Shown: in pieces, positions 44,700-55,834 of the stretch
Position numbering within the stretch: the first letter of the stretch is position 1
Layout: every line of letters starts with the position of its first letter
Assembly (NCBI GenBank): GCA_973895155.1
Contig: OZ316893.1
Location: 16,926,001-16,990,000 of the forward strand
DNA: 64,000 bases
Origin: Marsupella aquatica
Lineage: Eukaryota; Marchantiophyta
Direction: 5' to 3'
Made by a program: the position numbers and the translations under genes
Notes under the pieces: model-generated
Database searches by the model: none
What the model was told of the DNA's origin: nothing
Seen by the model: only the letters and a program-made list of their open reading frames with translations

Positions 44700-45260
44700 T
44701 TATTGATTCATGGTGTGCATCGCCGCTTCAATTTCAATCAGTGAACCCTTGTCCCCATTGAAGATAGTACAGAGCACTCGCGGGTGGTATTTCGTGTTTT
44801 CTGGATTCTCCTTAGTGACAAGCGTCCAGGAGTACAACCGATGGTTCCCGTCAAAAACTAAGAACATCTTATCCTTCAGAACGAGAAAATTGGGGTCTGT
44901 CGCACATTCTTCCTCGAACTTTTTGTTTTCGGATATCCATATTGGATCCCAAGTATCACAAATTTTCTGTGTGCAAGTGAGCGTCACACCCTTAGCGTCC
45001 GCCGGCTGAACATAAAACCTCATTCCTATTGACGAATTGTATCCCATACTACGAAAAGAGTCTTTCAACTTGTCAATGGAGGAGCTATCTTTCTGCAAAG
45101 TGCGGACGACCTCCATGTGCACCAACCGACACAACGGAATCCTAGGAGGCTCCTTGTTAAACCCTCGGAAATCCTTCCCAAAAAACATGACATGTTTTGA
45201 AATAAGGTCGGTCTCCGAGAACAAGACATCTCCGATTGCAAATGTGTCAACATTCTCCAT
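44700..45260 (-). CDS. ParB/sulfiredoxin-like domain, exon 1 of the MULE cargo gene
   Basis: ATG at 45260; 186 codons. Residues 52-85 ('VVRTLQKDSSSIDKLKDSFR' then 'GMRFYVQP') fit the ParB pattern of a residue-naming helix followed by a strand. Residues 130-147 hold 'KMFLVFDGNHRLYSWTLV', matching the ParB/Srx 'hxhhDGxHRxxA' core, with D137, G138, H140 and R141 present. 'HPRVLCTIFNG' follows as the next strand. ParB/Srx folds bind nucleotides and, in ParB, load onto palindromic parS DNA. In bacteria and phages they also occur fused to N4/N6 DNA methyltransferases. The gene starts 1.1 kb from the divergent transposase gene, with five palindromes between them. Confidence 0.7.
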   Translation of the reverse strand: MENVDTFAIGDVLFSETDLISKHVMFFGKDFRGFNKEPPRIPLCRLVHMEVVRTLQKDSSSIDKLKDSFRSMGYNSSIGMRFYVQPADAKGVTLTCTQKICDTWDPIWISENKKFEEECATDPNFLVLKDKMFLVFDGNHRLYSWTLVTKENPENTKYHPRVLCTIFNGDKGSLIEIEAAMHTMNQ

Positions 45261-46376
45261 CTTTTTTTGCGTCGGATTCGGAAATTAATTACTTGAGATG
45301 GGAACAAGCGATGCGCTTGACCTCGTCACTCAATGTGTATACACTGAACCTGAAAATGAAGACTCAGAAGACTTGCAATAGCCACGATCACGATCCCCAA
45401 CAACACTATACCCCCTCGACAAGGAGGGACTGCATCCATTGTCTCCCGCGATGAGTGTTGTACGAACAGTCGTACACTACAAATCTCACGATCGAGTACT
45501 GAATCTCCATACCAAATTAACAGTTGATGGAGTATTATACCCGATTGATCAGTGGTATCTCCCTCCATGTAATCTATTTAAGAGATGTTACAATGAAATT
45601 GGGTATTACTTATCGTTAAAACAAAGCGACAATCTAAGAACTGTGACAGATATTAATGTAAAATCCGCTAAACTGTTTTCGTGAAGATCACGCTAACCGT
45701 AGTTACCGTTCAATATTACTGTTGACCAAACTACTAAAACTTGGCAATGCATTGCTAGCGCCGGGCGCTAGTCAAACTTTACCCACATTGGTCATAAAGT
45801 TTAATGTGTTCAATAGATAGCGCCTGGCGCTACCCATTCCGTGGTCTATTCACGGTTCTGTTTTTGGTCCCAGTTTATGTGAAATTTTTTGAAAATGAAG
45901 AACTTTAGGCGTACGAAGTTTAGTTTCGTTCACATTTGGTCCTTAAATATGGTGTACCAATACTAGCGCCCGACGCTAGTACATATATCCTTAATTGTGC
46001 TTAAATTTGGACGATATTGCATTTTTAGATACAAAAAAGTAGACTTATTGGTGTCCACCGCAATGCTAGCACCCGCCGCTAGTCTGGTGTGTGACTGAAT
46101 TCTAACCTTATAAATGCTGGAATTTTTGGTAGCACTAGGCGCTGCTGAAATCATGTGAATTACCTTGGCCTATATGTGTTCATTTTGACACAATAAATAT
46201 CCTTGACACCCGCACTTATCGGGGCAAAAAGGACAAACTCTACATTTATGATTTCAATGGACACAATTCTATGTCGTATTCAAACGACTTTTATAACGGT
46301 CAGTTGTCTTCACGCATTAGTATAAGCATTCCATTTGGGAGGAATTCACTTTGTTGATTCCTTCATTTTCTCCACA
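45261..46376. promoter_or_regulatory. Divergent promoter region of the MULE with five GCGC palindromes
   Basis: 1.1 kb between the two divergent gene starts. Palindromes: 45757-45769 and 45819-45831 (both full AGCGC-NNN-GCGCT), 45965-45977 (AGCGC-CCG-ACGCT), 46068-46080 (AGCAC-CCG-CCGCT) and 46131-46143 (AGCAC-TAG-GCGCT). All five fall within 390 bp on the transposase side. A short plus ORF at 45439-45684 has no recognisable domain. No TATA box is assigned. Confidence 0.6.
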
Positions 46377-47990
46377 ATGTCTTGCTCAATTGTAATTACA
46401 CGTGCTTGTACTGGAGACGTCGTCAAGATCCCCGTGCAAGTTTCTGATGCTTACAAGCAAGTTATTGAAACCTACCTTTGCGAGAGATTTGATTTGAGGA
46501 TGAATGATATTGAGTCCATTGTTCCGCAGGAATCGACTAGTGGAGAACTTCAACGGGCTGCGGCATTCGATGTAGATGAGGGAGTACACTTTTGGCATAT
46601 GAATGTCGGGCTTAGTTACACGCTTAATGTCAGACGTGTCGATCCGGAACCAGCAATTGGGAACATTCCTGTTGTTCTTGTTGACATATCTGACAGTGAA
46701 GATGGTGATGTTGCACCCACTCCTCCATCGTAGTACAAAGTTCCGGTTCCCGCTTTTGTTAAGGATGAGCCGGTGGCTACCTCCGGAGTTGGTCATAAAG
46801 TCTACCGGAGGAGTGCAATGGACGCCTTACTCAAGGCCACGGGACATAGTGAACTGTCAAGATTTATCTCAGCAGGGGACTTCCAGCATGAGCAAGTTCC
46901 TTGTTTGCCAGACAAGTACAACGGAAATGTTGTATTTGAACTGCCTCCCATTGAGGGAACGCTCTCCAAGGGATCTAGACTTTGTGACATGGACCGTGCC
47001 AAAGATTGTTACATTTTGTCCCACAACTGATGAAGTGGGGCTGAGAGAACTGGGAGAACTGACGGAGCTATGAGAACTAGGGTTTGGGGTTTTTGGTGTT
47101 CCGGAGGGTGAGGCGTTCGATCTTTGTGTATTGTGTTATGTTTGTGATGATTATCGTGATAATGGCAAGGATTACTTCGGATTAAGACAACTTTGAATGG
47201 ATTTGACCATCAGGATGATGGTCCACGGACAAGCTATCTAAACTTCGCTTACTCTGGCGCGCGACGGAAGCTGACGCTGTAGATTCAAGCTTTTTCCCAA
47301 GGATTCTAACATCTGAATGACGGGAATGCATCTGGGAGTAGACAAGAAGTCCGACCGTGCTCGTGCTGTGGGTTGTTTCTCTGGGTAGGGTGAAATTGCG
47401 TCACAGTCGGAGGAGCCGCGGGGCTAATCTCTCTGGCCTTTATGCTGAAAGCGCTTTCAACTTTACTGGCGTTCAAACAACGTTACGACATCTTTGATTG
47501 GGTAGTGCGGACACTGCCACTGGTGTACTGCATTGCATGCGATCACTAGTACTGGTTTATGTTGCATATTCCCTGAGGCGCTGCTCTTGCGGCTTCTCAC
47601 TTTCTGCCTCCAATTCCTGGGGTGACTCTACCATCCCTACGGCTCACTCGGTGATTCTTGCAAAATTGGCTTGCTGGTGACTCCCTAGACCTCCTTTGGG
47701 GATCTCGGTGCTGGTCTCGTGCTGGTGGACATTCTCCTTTCTGGTGACCAGGATTCCAGGTGAGATCTGTCCACATCCTGCGCTATTAATTTAGGTCTCC
47801 CTTTCACAAAGTTCATGCATTGGTGACTGGGAATCGCCTGCTTCGTCTTTGAGGTGCGTGCTCACTGTATCCCGGGTGCTGGACTGGTGCCCCCTGCCAT
47901 TTACCTTTCTTCGATTTTGTCTCGATCAACTTGATATCTATGTCGATATATCGGAGGAACACTTCGGGACACGGAGGACGCGGGGCTCTC

Positions 47991-50120
47991 ATGGCGGGAC
48001 CTGCCTTTCTACGCGACGGGGCTGCACAGAGGGATGCAGCACGGAGGGATGTGGAAGGAGGTGCTGGCCATTGGCATCATGTGGATTCTGGTGGCCCTCG
48101 CGAGCGCGAGTTTTCTGCTCCTAGCAGGGGTGGTTATGTCAGCAATTTTTCAGGACAGGATGCCCGATCCAATTTGATAAGAAACCAATGTCCACTTGAT
48201 AGGGAGGCAATCACTGCTCTTCCCTCTGATCAACCATTGTAGAGTTGGTTCGGTTTGAAACCTTCTGGTGATAATGTTGATGGATTCGCAAGATGGGAAG
48301 CTCATCGTGCCCTTGACACTATTTCTATGGATGTTTTGGAAGGCCGTGAGCAGCGCTCCTACAGTGAAACCTTTCAAGATGACATTGGTGAACGATCTGG
48401 TAGGGAAGACATGAATGTGGACGGAGTGTCTGAGCAGGATCGCAGTGATCGCAGCCATTGTCACTCAGCTGGGCCTGCTGGTCCTCCAACTTTGGGTGCA
48501 ACGGGAGAGGGCGCGCAATCCTCAGCTGAGGCAAGGGCGGAGGAAGCTGAGGCTTGTATTCCGCTTTTAAGAAGGATCTCAGATCTCACGATACAAAATT
48601 GGCCCTCCCAGCTTCACACTACAATTACTTGGTCCCTTGAAGAGGCGGCTGAGACTGTTCGGGGGCTATTCAACTGCTCAATGATGTGTTATTTCACTGA
48701 TCGTGCACCTATGCTTCCGACGTTTAAATTCTGGGTGGAGAAGACTTTTGTTAACGAAAGGAAGTGGCCAGTAACACAAGTGAAATTCGTGGGGAAGAGC
48801 TTCTACATGGTGGCCTTCAAAAATCCTGAGCACCGGGACCTGGCTTTGGCAGAGGCACCCTGGTTTCTGGAACGGAAGTATGTTTTTACCTTCCCCTGGG
48901 ACCCGTCCTTTGATATCATGAATGAGTCCTACACTCTCTTACCTGTTTGGATTGAAATCCCTTTTCGCGCACTGCTATTGGAACCCTGTCGTCGGAAGCT
49001 GGCTGCTTCTCTGGGAGATATTTTGCATTATATTCAGGGCGATGATTTAAGCTCCTACCCCCATGATCGTGTTTGTATACTCTAGGACACTCAGCGGGAG
49101 GTCCCGCGCAGTGTTGAAGTCCAAATTCAGGCTGATCTCTCCATCTGGCAACCAGTCATTTTCAAAAATATACCCTTCCACTGTTTTATCTGTAATCGCA
49201 AAGGCCACTTGGCCAGGGATTGTCGATCACACGAGGAGCAGGCACAGGAGGCCCCCCTGGCCGCTCCTCCTCTTAATACTGATCAGGGTGAGGTTATCCC
49301 TGTGGAAATTGTTACTGCTGTTGACATACCTGCCCCTCTTGAGTCTGAAACCATGGCGGCTCCTTCTCCTCCCGAGGGCATCCTCGAAACTACAACTACT
49401 GCTGAGCATGATCCTGGAGGGAGCTCTTTATTTGACGCTGCACCGGTGCTGGCTATTGATTCCTGGCCAGTTGTGATTGCATCAGCGGTGGATGAATCTG
49501 CTGAATTGGGTCCCCAAAACCCTCTGGTTAACTCTGTTTCTATGGAGAACGAGGTTCCTAGGATTTTTCAAGATCTACAGGCTATGAATGACGAGCCTAA
49601 GCTTCTGTTGGCAGCACCTGAGATTACTTTGATGCCGTCTAGGGAACTTGAACCCCCTTTGGCACCTTCGCCTGCCGAAGGAACTCAACTGGTTGCTATT
49701 GGGGAGGGATCTGAGGAAATGGTGGACGACCCCTCTGGCTCTGAAATACCTTCTGATATGGAGCTATCCGAATATGAGGGATTTATATCCCGCTCTGCTC
49801 AAAAGAAAAACCGAGCTCGTAAACTGGCATGCAGATCCCCACCTGAAGAGAAAAGGAAGGATAAAGGCAAAAAGAAAGCCAAGAATCAACGATCCTTACT
49901 TTTCTCCCCTGATTCTACTGTGCAGGATGCTGAGGGCTGGGTGACTCCAGGACGGAAGCTGACTCGGGAGCAAAATCGCTCCAGCGCTGCGCTCCCTATC
50001 CCTGTGGTGGAGGTGCAGCCTATTGTTGAACGGGATCCCCCGCCTATCCTTACGGGTGGTGCGGTGGGGGTGGTTGGTGGGAATGCTGCCCCCTCTGACC
50101 TGCTGAATATTGAGGCGTAA
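47991..50120 (+). pseudogene. LINE ORF1 (DUF4283 and zinc knuckle), two in-frame stops
   Basis: One frame runs from 'MAGPAFLRDGAAQRD' to the TAA at 50120, interrupted by TAG at 48240-48242 and at 49083-49085. 'LHTTITWSLEEAAETVRGLF' to 'CRRKLAASLGDILHYIQGDD' (48610-49050) is a DUF4283-type domain. A CCHC knuckle, 'CFICNRKGHLARDC', is at 49179-49229. The tail is acidic and then basic ('EEKRKDKGKKKAKNQRS'). ORF1 proteins bind the LINE RNA. The 47017-47990 leader is non-coding. Confidence 0.85.
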
Positions 50121-50182
50121 TTTTGTCTATTTGTTGCTTCTCCTGAAGCTGCTTTGCTGGCCCCCTGGAGAAGTGGAGCGAT

Positions 50183-53100
50183 ATGACACTCCTCAATTTT
50201 GCATCGTGGAATGTCTGCGGCTTATGTAATCCGGATAGAAAGCATGTGGTGTTGAAATGGGCTTCTTCAATCCGACCTCCGCTCGACGCCCTGGCTTTGC
50301 AGGAAGTAAAGGCTGATGAATTTTGATTGGATAATGCATTGAAGACCATCCTACCCGATTATCAGCATTTTTACTCGGCCCCCGTTGACGGCAGGGGAGG
50401 CACAACTATTTTACTGCACCCGTCACTTAAGGTACTGTCATCAGGTACGCTGGACCTGGGCAGAGCGGTTTGGGCCCAGCTGGAACACGCCGAGGGAACC
50501 TTTGGGCTGATCAGTGTGTACGCGCCCAACTCTCCAGGGGAACGAGCAATTCTCTGGAATGATTTGAAAAACGAATTACCTCAGGGTCGATGGGTGTTCA
50601 CTGGAGATTTTAACATGACTGAGCTCCGATGTGATTCCACTGGCTTGACCCCGTTGATCTGCGGGAGGGAATTGGAATTCTGGAGGTTTCTGAAGGTTCG
50701 ACTTGACCTGCAAGACGCACTCTCTATTCTTGGTCAGGTATCGGGATCCAGGTTTACCTGGCACCAGATTCGTAACGGCGTGTTGACTCAATCCCGCCTT
50801 GATAGGTTCTATTTCAGTGAGAAAGGCCAGTGGATGGAGGAACTGGTGGAACTCAAACATGATGGCACATCGGCACTATCGGACCATGACCCTGTGCTGA
50901 TCTCTTTCCGCATTGCCCCCTTGCTCACGTCTGCTTCTGATCAACGACGCACTTCTTACTTCAAAGCTAACCCTACTGTGGTGAGGAACTCTGCAAACTT
51001 GGGACTTCTGGAGGCTGCCTGGATTGGAGATGCCGCTCCCCTTGCTGAACCTCATCTGTGCTTTTCTTTGGCGTATCAGCGTCTCCGCCAATGCTACATG
51101 ACGCTACAATCTTCACCACTGCCCAAGGCTGCAGAGGCTGCACTACTGCGTGACAAACTTTGACTTCTGAAGGTAACCTTTATGGAGGACTACTCCACTG
51201 ACAGTATCACAGAGTTTATGGATACTGAAGATAATGTACGTTCAAGGGAACTTGAAGATGCTCACCACTGTCGCTGGCTATCTAGGATTAAATGGCTGGG
51301 CCAAGGCGACGAACCCTCTAAGTTCTATTTCTCCACTATTAAGGCCAAACGGCTCAGAGAAAAGATGGAATATCTTGTGGTTGATGATGGCACGGAATTA
51401 AGGGAGGAGCGACTCATTGTTGGAGAGGTACAACGTTTTTGTGCGGAGCTGTACTCACCGCCATTACTGGAAGGAGAAGAATTGAGGAAGCGGAGAACAG
51501 CACACAGGACTCTGAGTAGGAACACACATTTTGCCCCTACTGCGGCTGAGGTTAGAATGCTTGAAGAGCTGCCTTCTATACGTGAATTGCACGACACTTT
51601 GTTACTTCTTCCCAGTGACAAAGCTCCTGGTATTGATGGCATGACTGCGGAGACCTTCAGGGCTTGCTGGGAATTCATGAAGACTGACTTTCATGACATG
51701 ATCTGTGATTTCTGGAGGACAGTACATCTAGCTTTCAACATCAAAGATGGGGTTATTCGTTTTATTCCTAAGAAAACTGATAAGCGAAGACTGGGGGACT
51801 GGAGAGCATTAACCATGTTAACTAGTGTACAAGCTCTTGGCTAAGCTGCTAGCCCTTCGTCTAAAAATGTTACTACCTAAGCTGATCTGTCCACAACAGA
51901 CAGGCTTTATCCCTGGGCGGCACATTCTGGAAAATATCTCTCTCACCTGGCTGGTTAAAGACTGGATTAACTTCACTAGGACCCCGGCTCTTTTCTTGAA
52001 ACTGGATTTTGAGAAGGCCTTTGACAGAGTGGATCACTCTTACATATGGGAAACTATGAACCTGTTAGGCCTCGGCTCACATTTTATTTTTCTAGTAAAG
52101 TCTCTGATCAGCAATGCCTGCTCTAAGGCTCTCGTCAATGGCATCTAGACTGAGGATGTGAAGATGTCCAGGGGTGTGAGACAAGGCTGCCCTCTCTCAC
52201 CTCTTCTCTTTGTCATATCTACATAGCCCTTGATGGATTTTCTTACAGCGGAGATTAATGCTGGTAGATTACAGGGTTTGCAGATCTCCAGTTCTCTACA
52301 CATATGTTTTAGACTTTTTGCGGATGACTTAGGGTTGTTCATCCCGGCCTCAGCGGCCGCCTTTGAGCAAGCCAGGAGTGCTCTCACTTGCTACGAAGAT
52401 GCCACGGGTGCTAAATTGAACTTAAACAAGTCAGTTGTTATTCCCCTTGCTGTGGAGGTGATCCCGAGCTGGCTTCTAGCTACTGGATGTCTGATTAGTG
52501 AAAGAGGAGTGGTACAGAAATATTTGGGTGCTCCCTTTGGCTTGGATCTTACTGAAGCACAGTTGCATGACTTTTGCCTTGACCGGATTGGAGCCAGACT
52601 CTCATCTTGGTGTACCCGTTTTCTATCTTTCACTGGAAGGGTGCTGTTGATCAAACATGTTTTACTTGCCATTCCTGTATATCACATGATGTTTCTGCGA
52701 TCCTCTGCTTCTCTGGCAAAGAAGCTGATTGCACTCAGTCGTGTTTTTCTTTGGGGGATTAACAAACAGGGGGGAAGCGAATTCCACTGGTGGCCTGGGC
52801 GAAGCTGGCACGACCTAAGGTGGATGGTGGCCTGGGATTGAAGGACTTTCGTAGTCATTCTGATGCTCTACTAAGTAAATGGTTTACTGGGGCGCTTGAT
52901 AGACCAGAATCGGAATGGGCCAGGATGTATGCGGAGAATCTAAAGCTAACTAAGTGGCGCAACTATAAGACGGTACGCAAGAACAACTACTCGATGAAGG
53001 ATAAGGTCCTGCTCAGTACTCCTCGCTCATTTGGGAAGCTCTGTTATACTGGCCAGCTTTGGTGTGCTTGGACCTTGGTTCGGGAGTTCTAACCTGGTCC

Positions 53101-54100
53101 TTTGTCCTGGCACTGCGGCCATCCCCGGACACTGGGGGATTGAAGATGTTTTGCGCTGTCTATTGGATTTTTACACTCTCCCTGAGGCCAACATTTTGGG
53201 TGTAGTTAAGATCTGTGGAAGGCTGGGTGTCAGGAAAGTCAACGATTTGCGGTCTGCTCTGAATAATCAGTGGATGGATATGAATGAGAAGATGCTCAGA
53301 CTGAGGGGTCTACCGGAAGACGATAGGAGATTTTGTCTATCCTTTATTGCCACTCTTCACAGATCTATCTGCAGAGAAACAACTGGGGAGCAAGACTATG
53401 GAGATGGATCGATAAGGACAGTGTGCCCCTGACTAAATTTGGGCTTCCCAATCTCAGGGTGTTTGAGTTGCTAAGACCCAAGGGATCTGATTTCTGCAGG
53501 CTTAACAGGATCTGGAATGTGAACTTGCTTGAGATTGAATGGTGTAAGGTCTGGCAGGTTATATGGACTGCAGATCTATCCACTCGTGCCCGAACGTTCT
53601 TATGGCGCATCCTTGCCCAGGGTTTATTTTCTGGCTCCAAAGCTCTGAGGATTGGGAAGTCTGATGGGGTATGTACACTCTGCTCCGGTGTGGTGGAGAC
53701 TATCCCGCACATTTTCTTTGATTGCCGCCATGCAGGGGCTTGCTGGCTGGCAATGCAGGGCTGGCTGAATGGGAGATTATTTAACCGGGCCCTTGGGTTG
53801 GTGCATCTCCTGTTGTCGATGCAGGGGAAGACCCCTCTGCATACGTTACAGGTTTTCTTGATGTACCAAACTTTGTGGTCCCTGTGGCTTGCCAGGAATG
53901 GCCAGACGTTTGATCGGACCAGACACTGCGTTTTTGATCAGATTAATATCTGCACGGAGACTATTGATCACCTGTCGGCTGTGGCTGCTTCATCTTGCTC
54001 TGGCCGTAAGATTGGGCGGCTTTCCCAGGCTAGGACTATGGTGGAGGCAGAGCAACGTAGGCTACTTAGGGGTAGGGTACAGAAACTAACATCCCAATGA
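50183..54100 (+). pseudogene. LINE ORF2 (endonuclease, reverse transcriptase, zf-RVT), decayed
   Basis: ATG at 50183. The endonuclease has 'FASWNVCGL', 'ALQEVKADEF' (then TGA), 'ISVYAPNS', 'GDFNMTE', 'SRLDRFYF' and 'SDHDPV' (50190-50910). RT has 'DKAPGIDGMTAETFRACW', 'GFIPGRHILENI', 'LDFEKAFDRVDH', 'GVRQGCPLSP' and the catalytic FADD at 52317-52328. The C-terminus has a zf-RVT block, 'CTLCSGVVETIPHIFFDC' (53670-53730). In-frame stops occur at 50324, 51161, 52146 and 52224, and frame changes near 51835, 52785, 53050 and 53400. The protein would nick target DNA and reverse-transcribe the RNA, but this copy is dead. Confidence 0.92.
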
Positions 54101-55834
54101 CCAGTGAATCTGACAGGATCATGACGGTGAATGATCTTCACCTAATGTAGGGACCCATTTAGATACTTCGATGCTCTGTTGTTCATATGATGATTTAATC
54201 ATATGCTGATTTGGCTGAACACTATAGCATGGAGTATTAAGATTATTGCTTAGCTCCTGAATTGGCTCGGGATTGGTCTTGTGGTGTTGTTCCCCTCTGG
54301 TATGCAAGGTGCATCTGTTGTTGTCCTTTTTGGCCTTGTGGCCCTTTTGCCTTGGGCCTGCTGGTTCCCTCATCCGTGGGGTTCACGCGGAATAAAGATG
54401 AAATTTAAAAATAAAAAAAATAAAAAATAAAAAGATTGTTACATTTGGACCCAAATTTTTCCGACAACTGCAAACGTGCATCCAAAGAAACATTGGGAAT
54501 TTGGTAAGGTTACGTGTACCGGGTTCATTGAGTGCAGGAACAAGTCCTGTGAGTACTTTCAATGAAAGAAAAGATGCAATGCAAAGGCCTGGCATGGTGC
54601 TCCTAAACTCAGTGGCCAGCACGTGGTGGGTTCGTTGATTGAAGAGGGTGGTCTGGTCTGTCACTATTGTGAGCAGATTCCTTTTTGTGTGAAGTCTTGC
54701 CCTGCTCGCTTGTTTTATATGTACCCTCAAGTCCTTCTTGATACAGAGACCTGTAGTCACATGTCTCGGCTCGCAGTTCATATAGGTGAGCATAATCATC
54801 TGAGTAGGAAAGTTTTCTCGAGGAGCGCTGAGAAGATAGCTGAGGATTTGATAAGAAGAAATCATGAAGCCAATCCTCTAGCAAAGCCGGCTGGTATTTT
54901 GAATTTCGCAACCGGTTCGCTCGTGAAAGCTCTTTGCGAAAACGTCGACGACATAGTAGATATTGAAGAAACGGAGATTTGGAAGTCTCTCATGGTACTG
55001 TCTACTCCCCAGAAATTTGCATCGCTTTGTCGAAGCGTTCGAATGGACCAGGCTGGTCGTGGTGAGTTAGATTTCCTAGCTCGGATGCAAAGGTCAAATA
55101 ACATTTCTTTCCTCCAAAGGTACCTCCTGCCGGGTCAGGGTTGTGTAGCAGATAGGCCCCATATATTCAAAATGACAGTCAAGGGTCATGGATCTAGTGT
55201 AGATCTTCTCCGGCAGATGCAACCGGCGGAAGATTGGAAGGAGCTTGGGTGAGTTTTGATGTGATGAAGCGAGTGACAACCGACTGGTTTACTTTCAGTG
55301 CACACGTTTACGATCACAACTTTTGAGCTCTTTGTACAATCTTCACATGCAAACTAAAAGCTGAAGACACAGAGTCCTTTGAGAAAGCGTGGAGAATTAT
55401 GATTGAGGTTTGTAAGGAAAATGGGTTATAGGATGTTGTCATTCAAGGTTTTATGGCTGACAATGCTCAGGCTGGATGGATTGCCGTTCGCAATGTCTTT
55501 TTTGGAGGGCACCCAGACCCTGAACGCTCTGATGCATTTCACTTTTACCAGTCTTTCCATCGACACTCTACAGAAGGAGGTTTGGAGGGCAAGCAACCAG
55601 AACATCAGCAACTATGGGAGAAACTGCGGAATGCTCCAACGTTTGTTGCGGCGTATTGAGTTTTGAGGGAGATCGTGTTGTGGTGGCAAGCAGGAAACTG
55701 TGTCCCAAGAAAGCTGATGATGTTGCAGAGTTGGATATCTTGGTGGGTTGTTCGATGGCGTCAGTGGGGGAATTTTATTTGTGTGGTAAGTTTTCCTGAT
55801 GCTTTTATTAGTCAAACCTCAGTGTGTTTATACT

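Larger units (their letters stand above)
31382..45260 (-). pseudogene. ParB/Srx-like plus DNA-methyltransferase-like protein of the MULE, split by a CACTA
   Basis: Exons on the minus strand: 1, 45260-44700; 2, 44608-43276; 3, 43075-42492 continuing after the CACTA at 32646-32525; 4, 32434-31871; possibly 5, about 31750-31440. Introns have clear borders, for example AAAT|GTAAGT at 43275, a TTTCCTTTAG acceptor at 44609 and TTTATCTCACAG before 32434. Exon 3 reads through the CACTA insertion in one frame if the element and one ATT are removed. The product has an N-terminal ParB/sulfiredoxin-like domain, a long middle region, a C-terminal beta-class methyltransferase-like Rossmann half, and a Ser/Asp/Glu tail. 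Exon 1 ends in TAA at the expected donor. Exon 2 has a frame change near 44490 and two TAG codons near 44010 and 43975. Its role may be site-specific DNA binding or modification of the element, which is inference. Confidence 0.65.
47017..54430 (+). mobile_element. L1-type LINE retrotransposon, about 7.4 kb
   Basis: A 16-bp target duplication AAAGATTGTTACATTT lies at 47001-47016 and 54431-54446. The 3' end is A-rich (54402-54430). It has a 5' UTR of about 1 kb, ORF1 (47991-50120) and ORF2 (50183-54100). The length suggests a full-length copy. It sits in the MULE transposase gene in the same orientation. A relative's 3' end is at 15869-16687. Confidence 0.95.
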
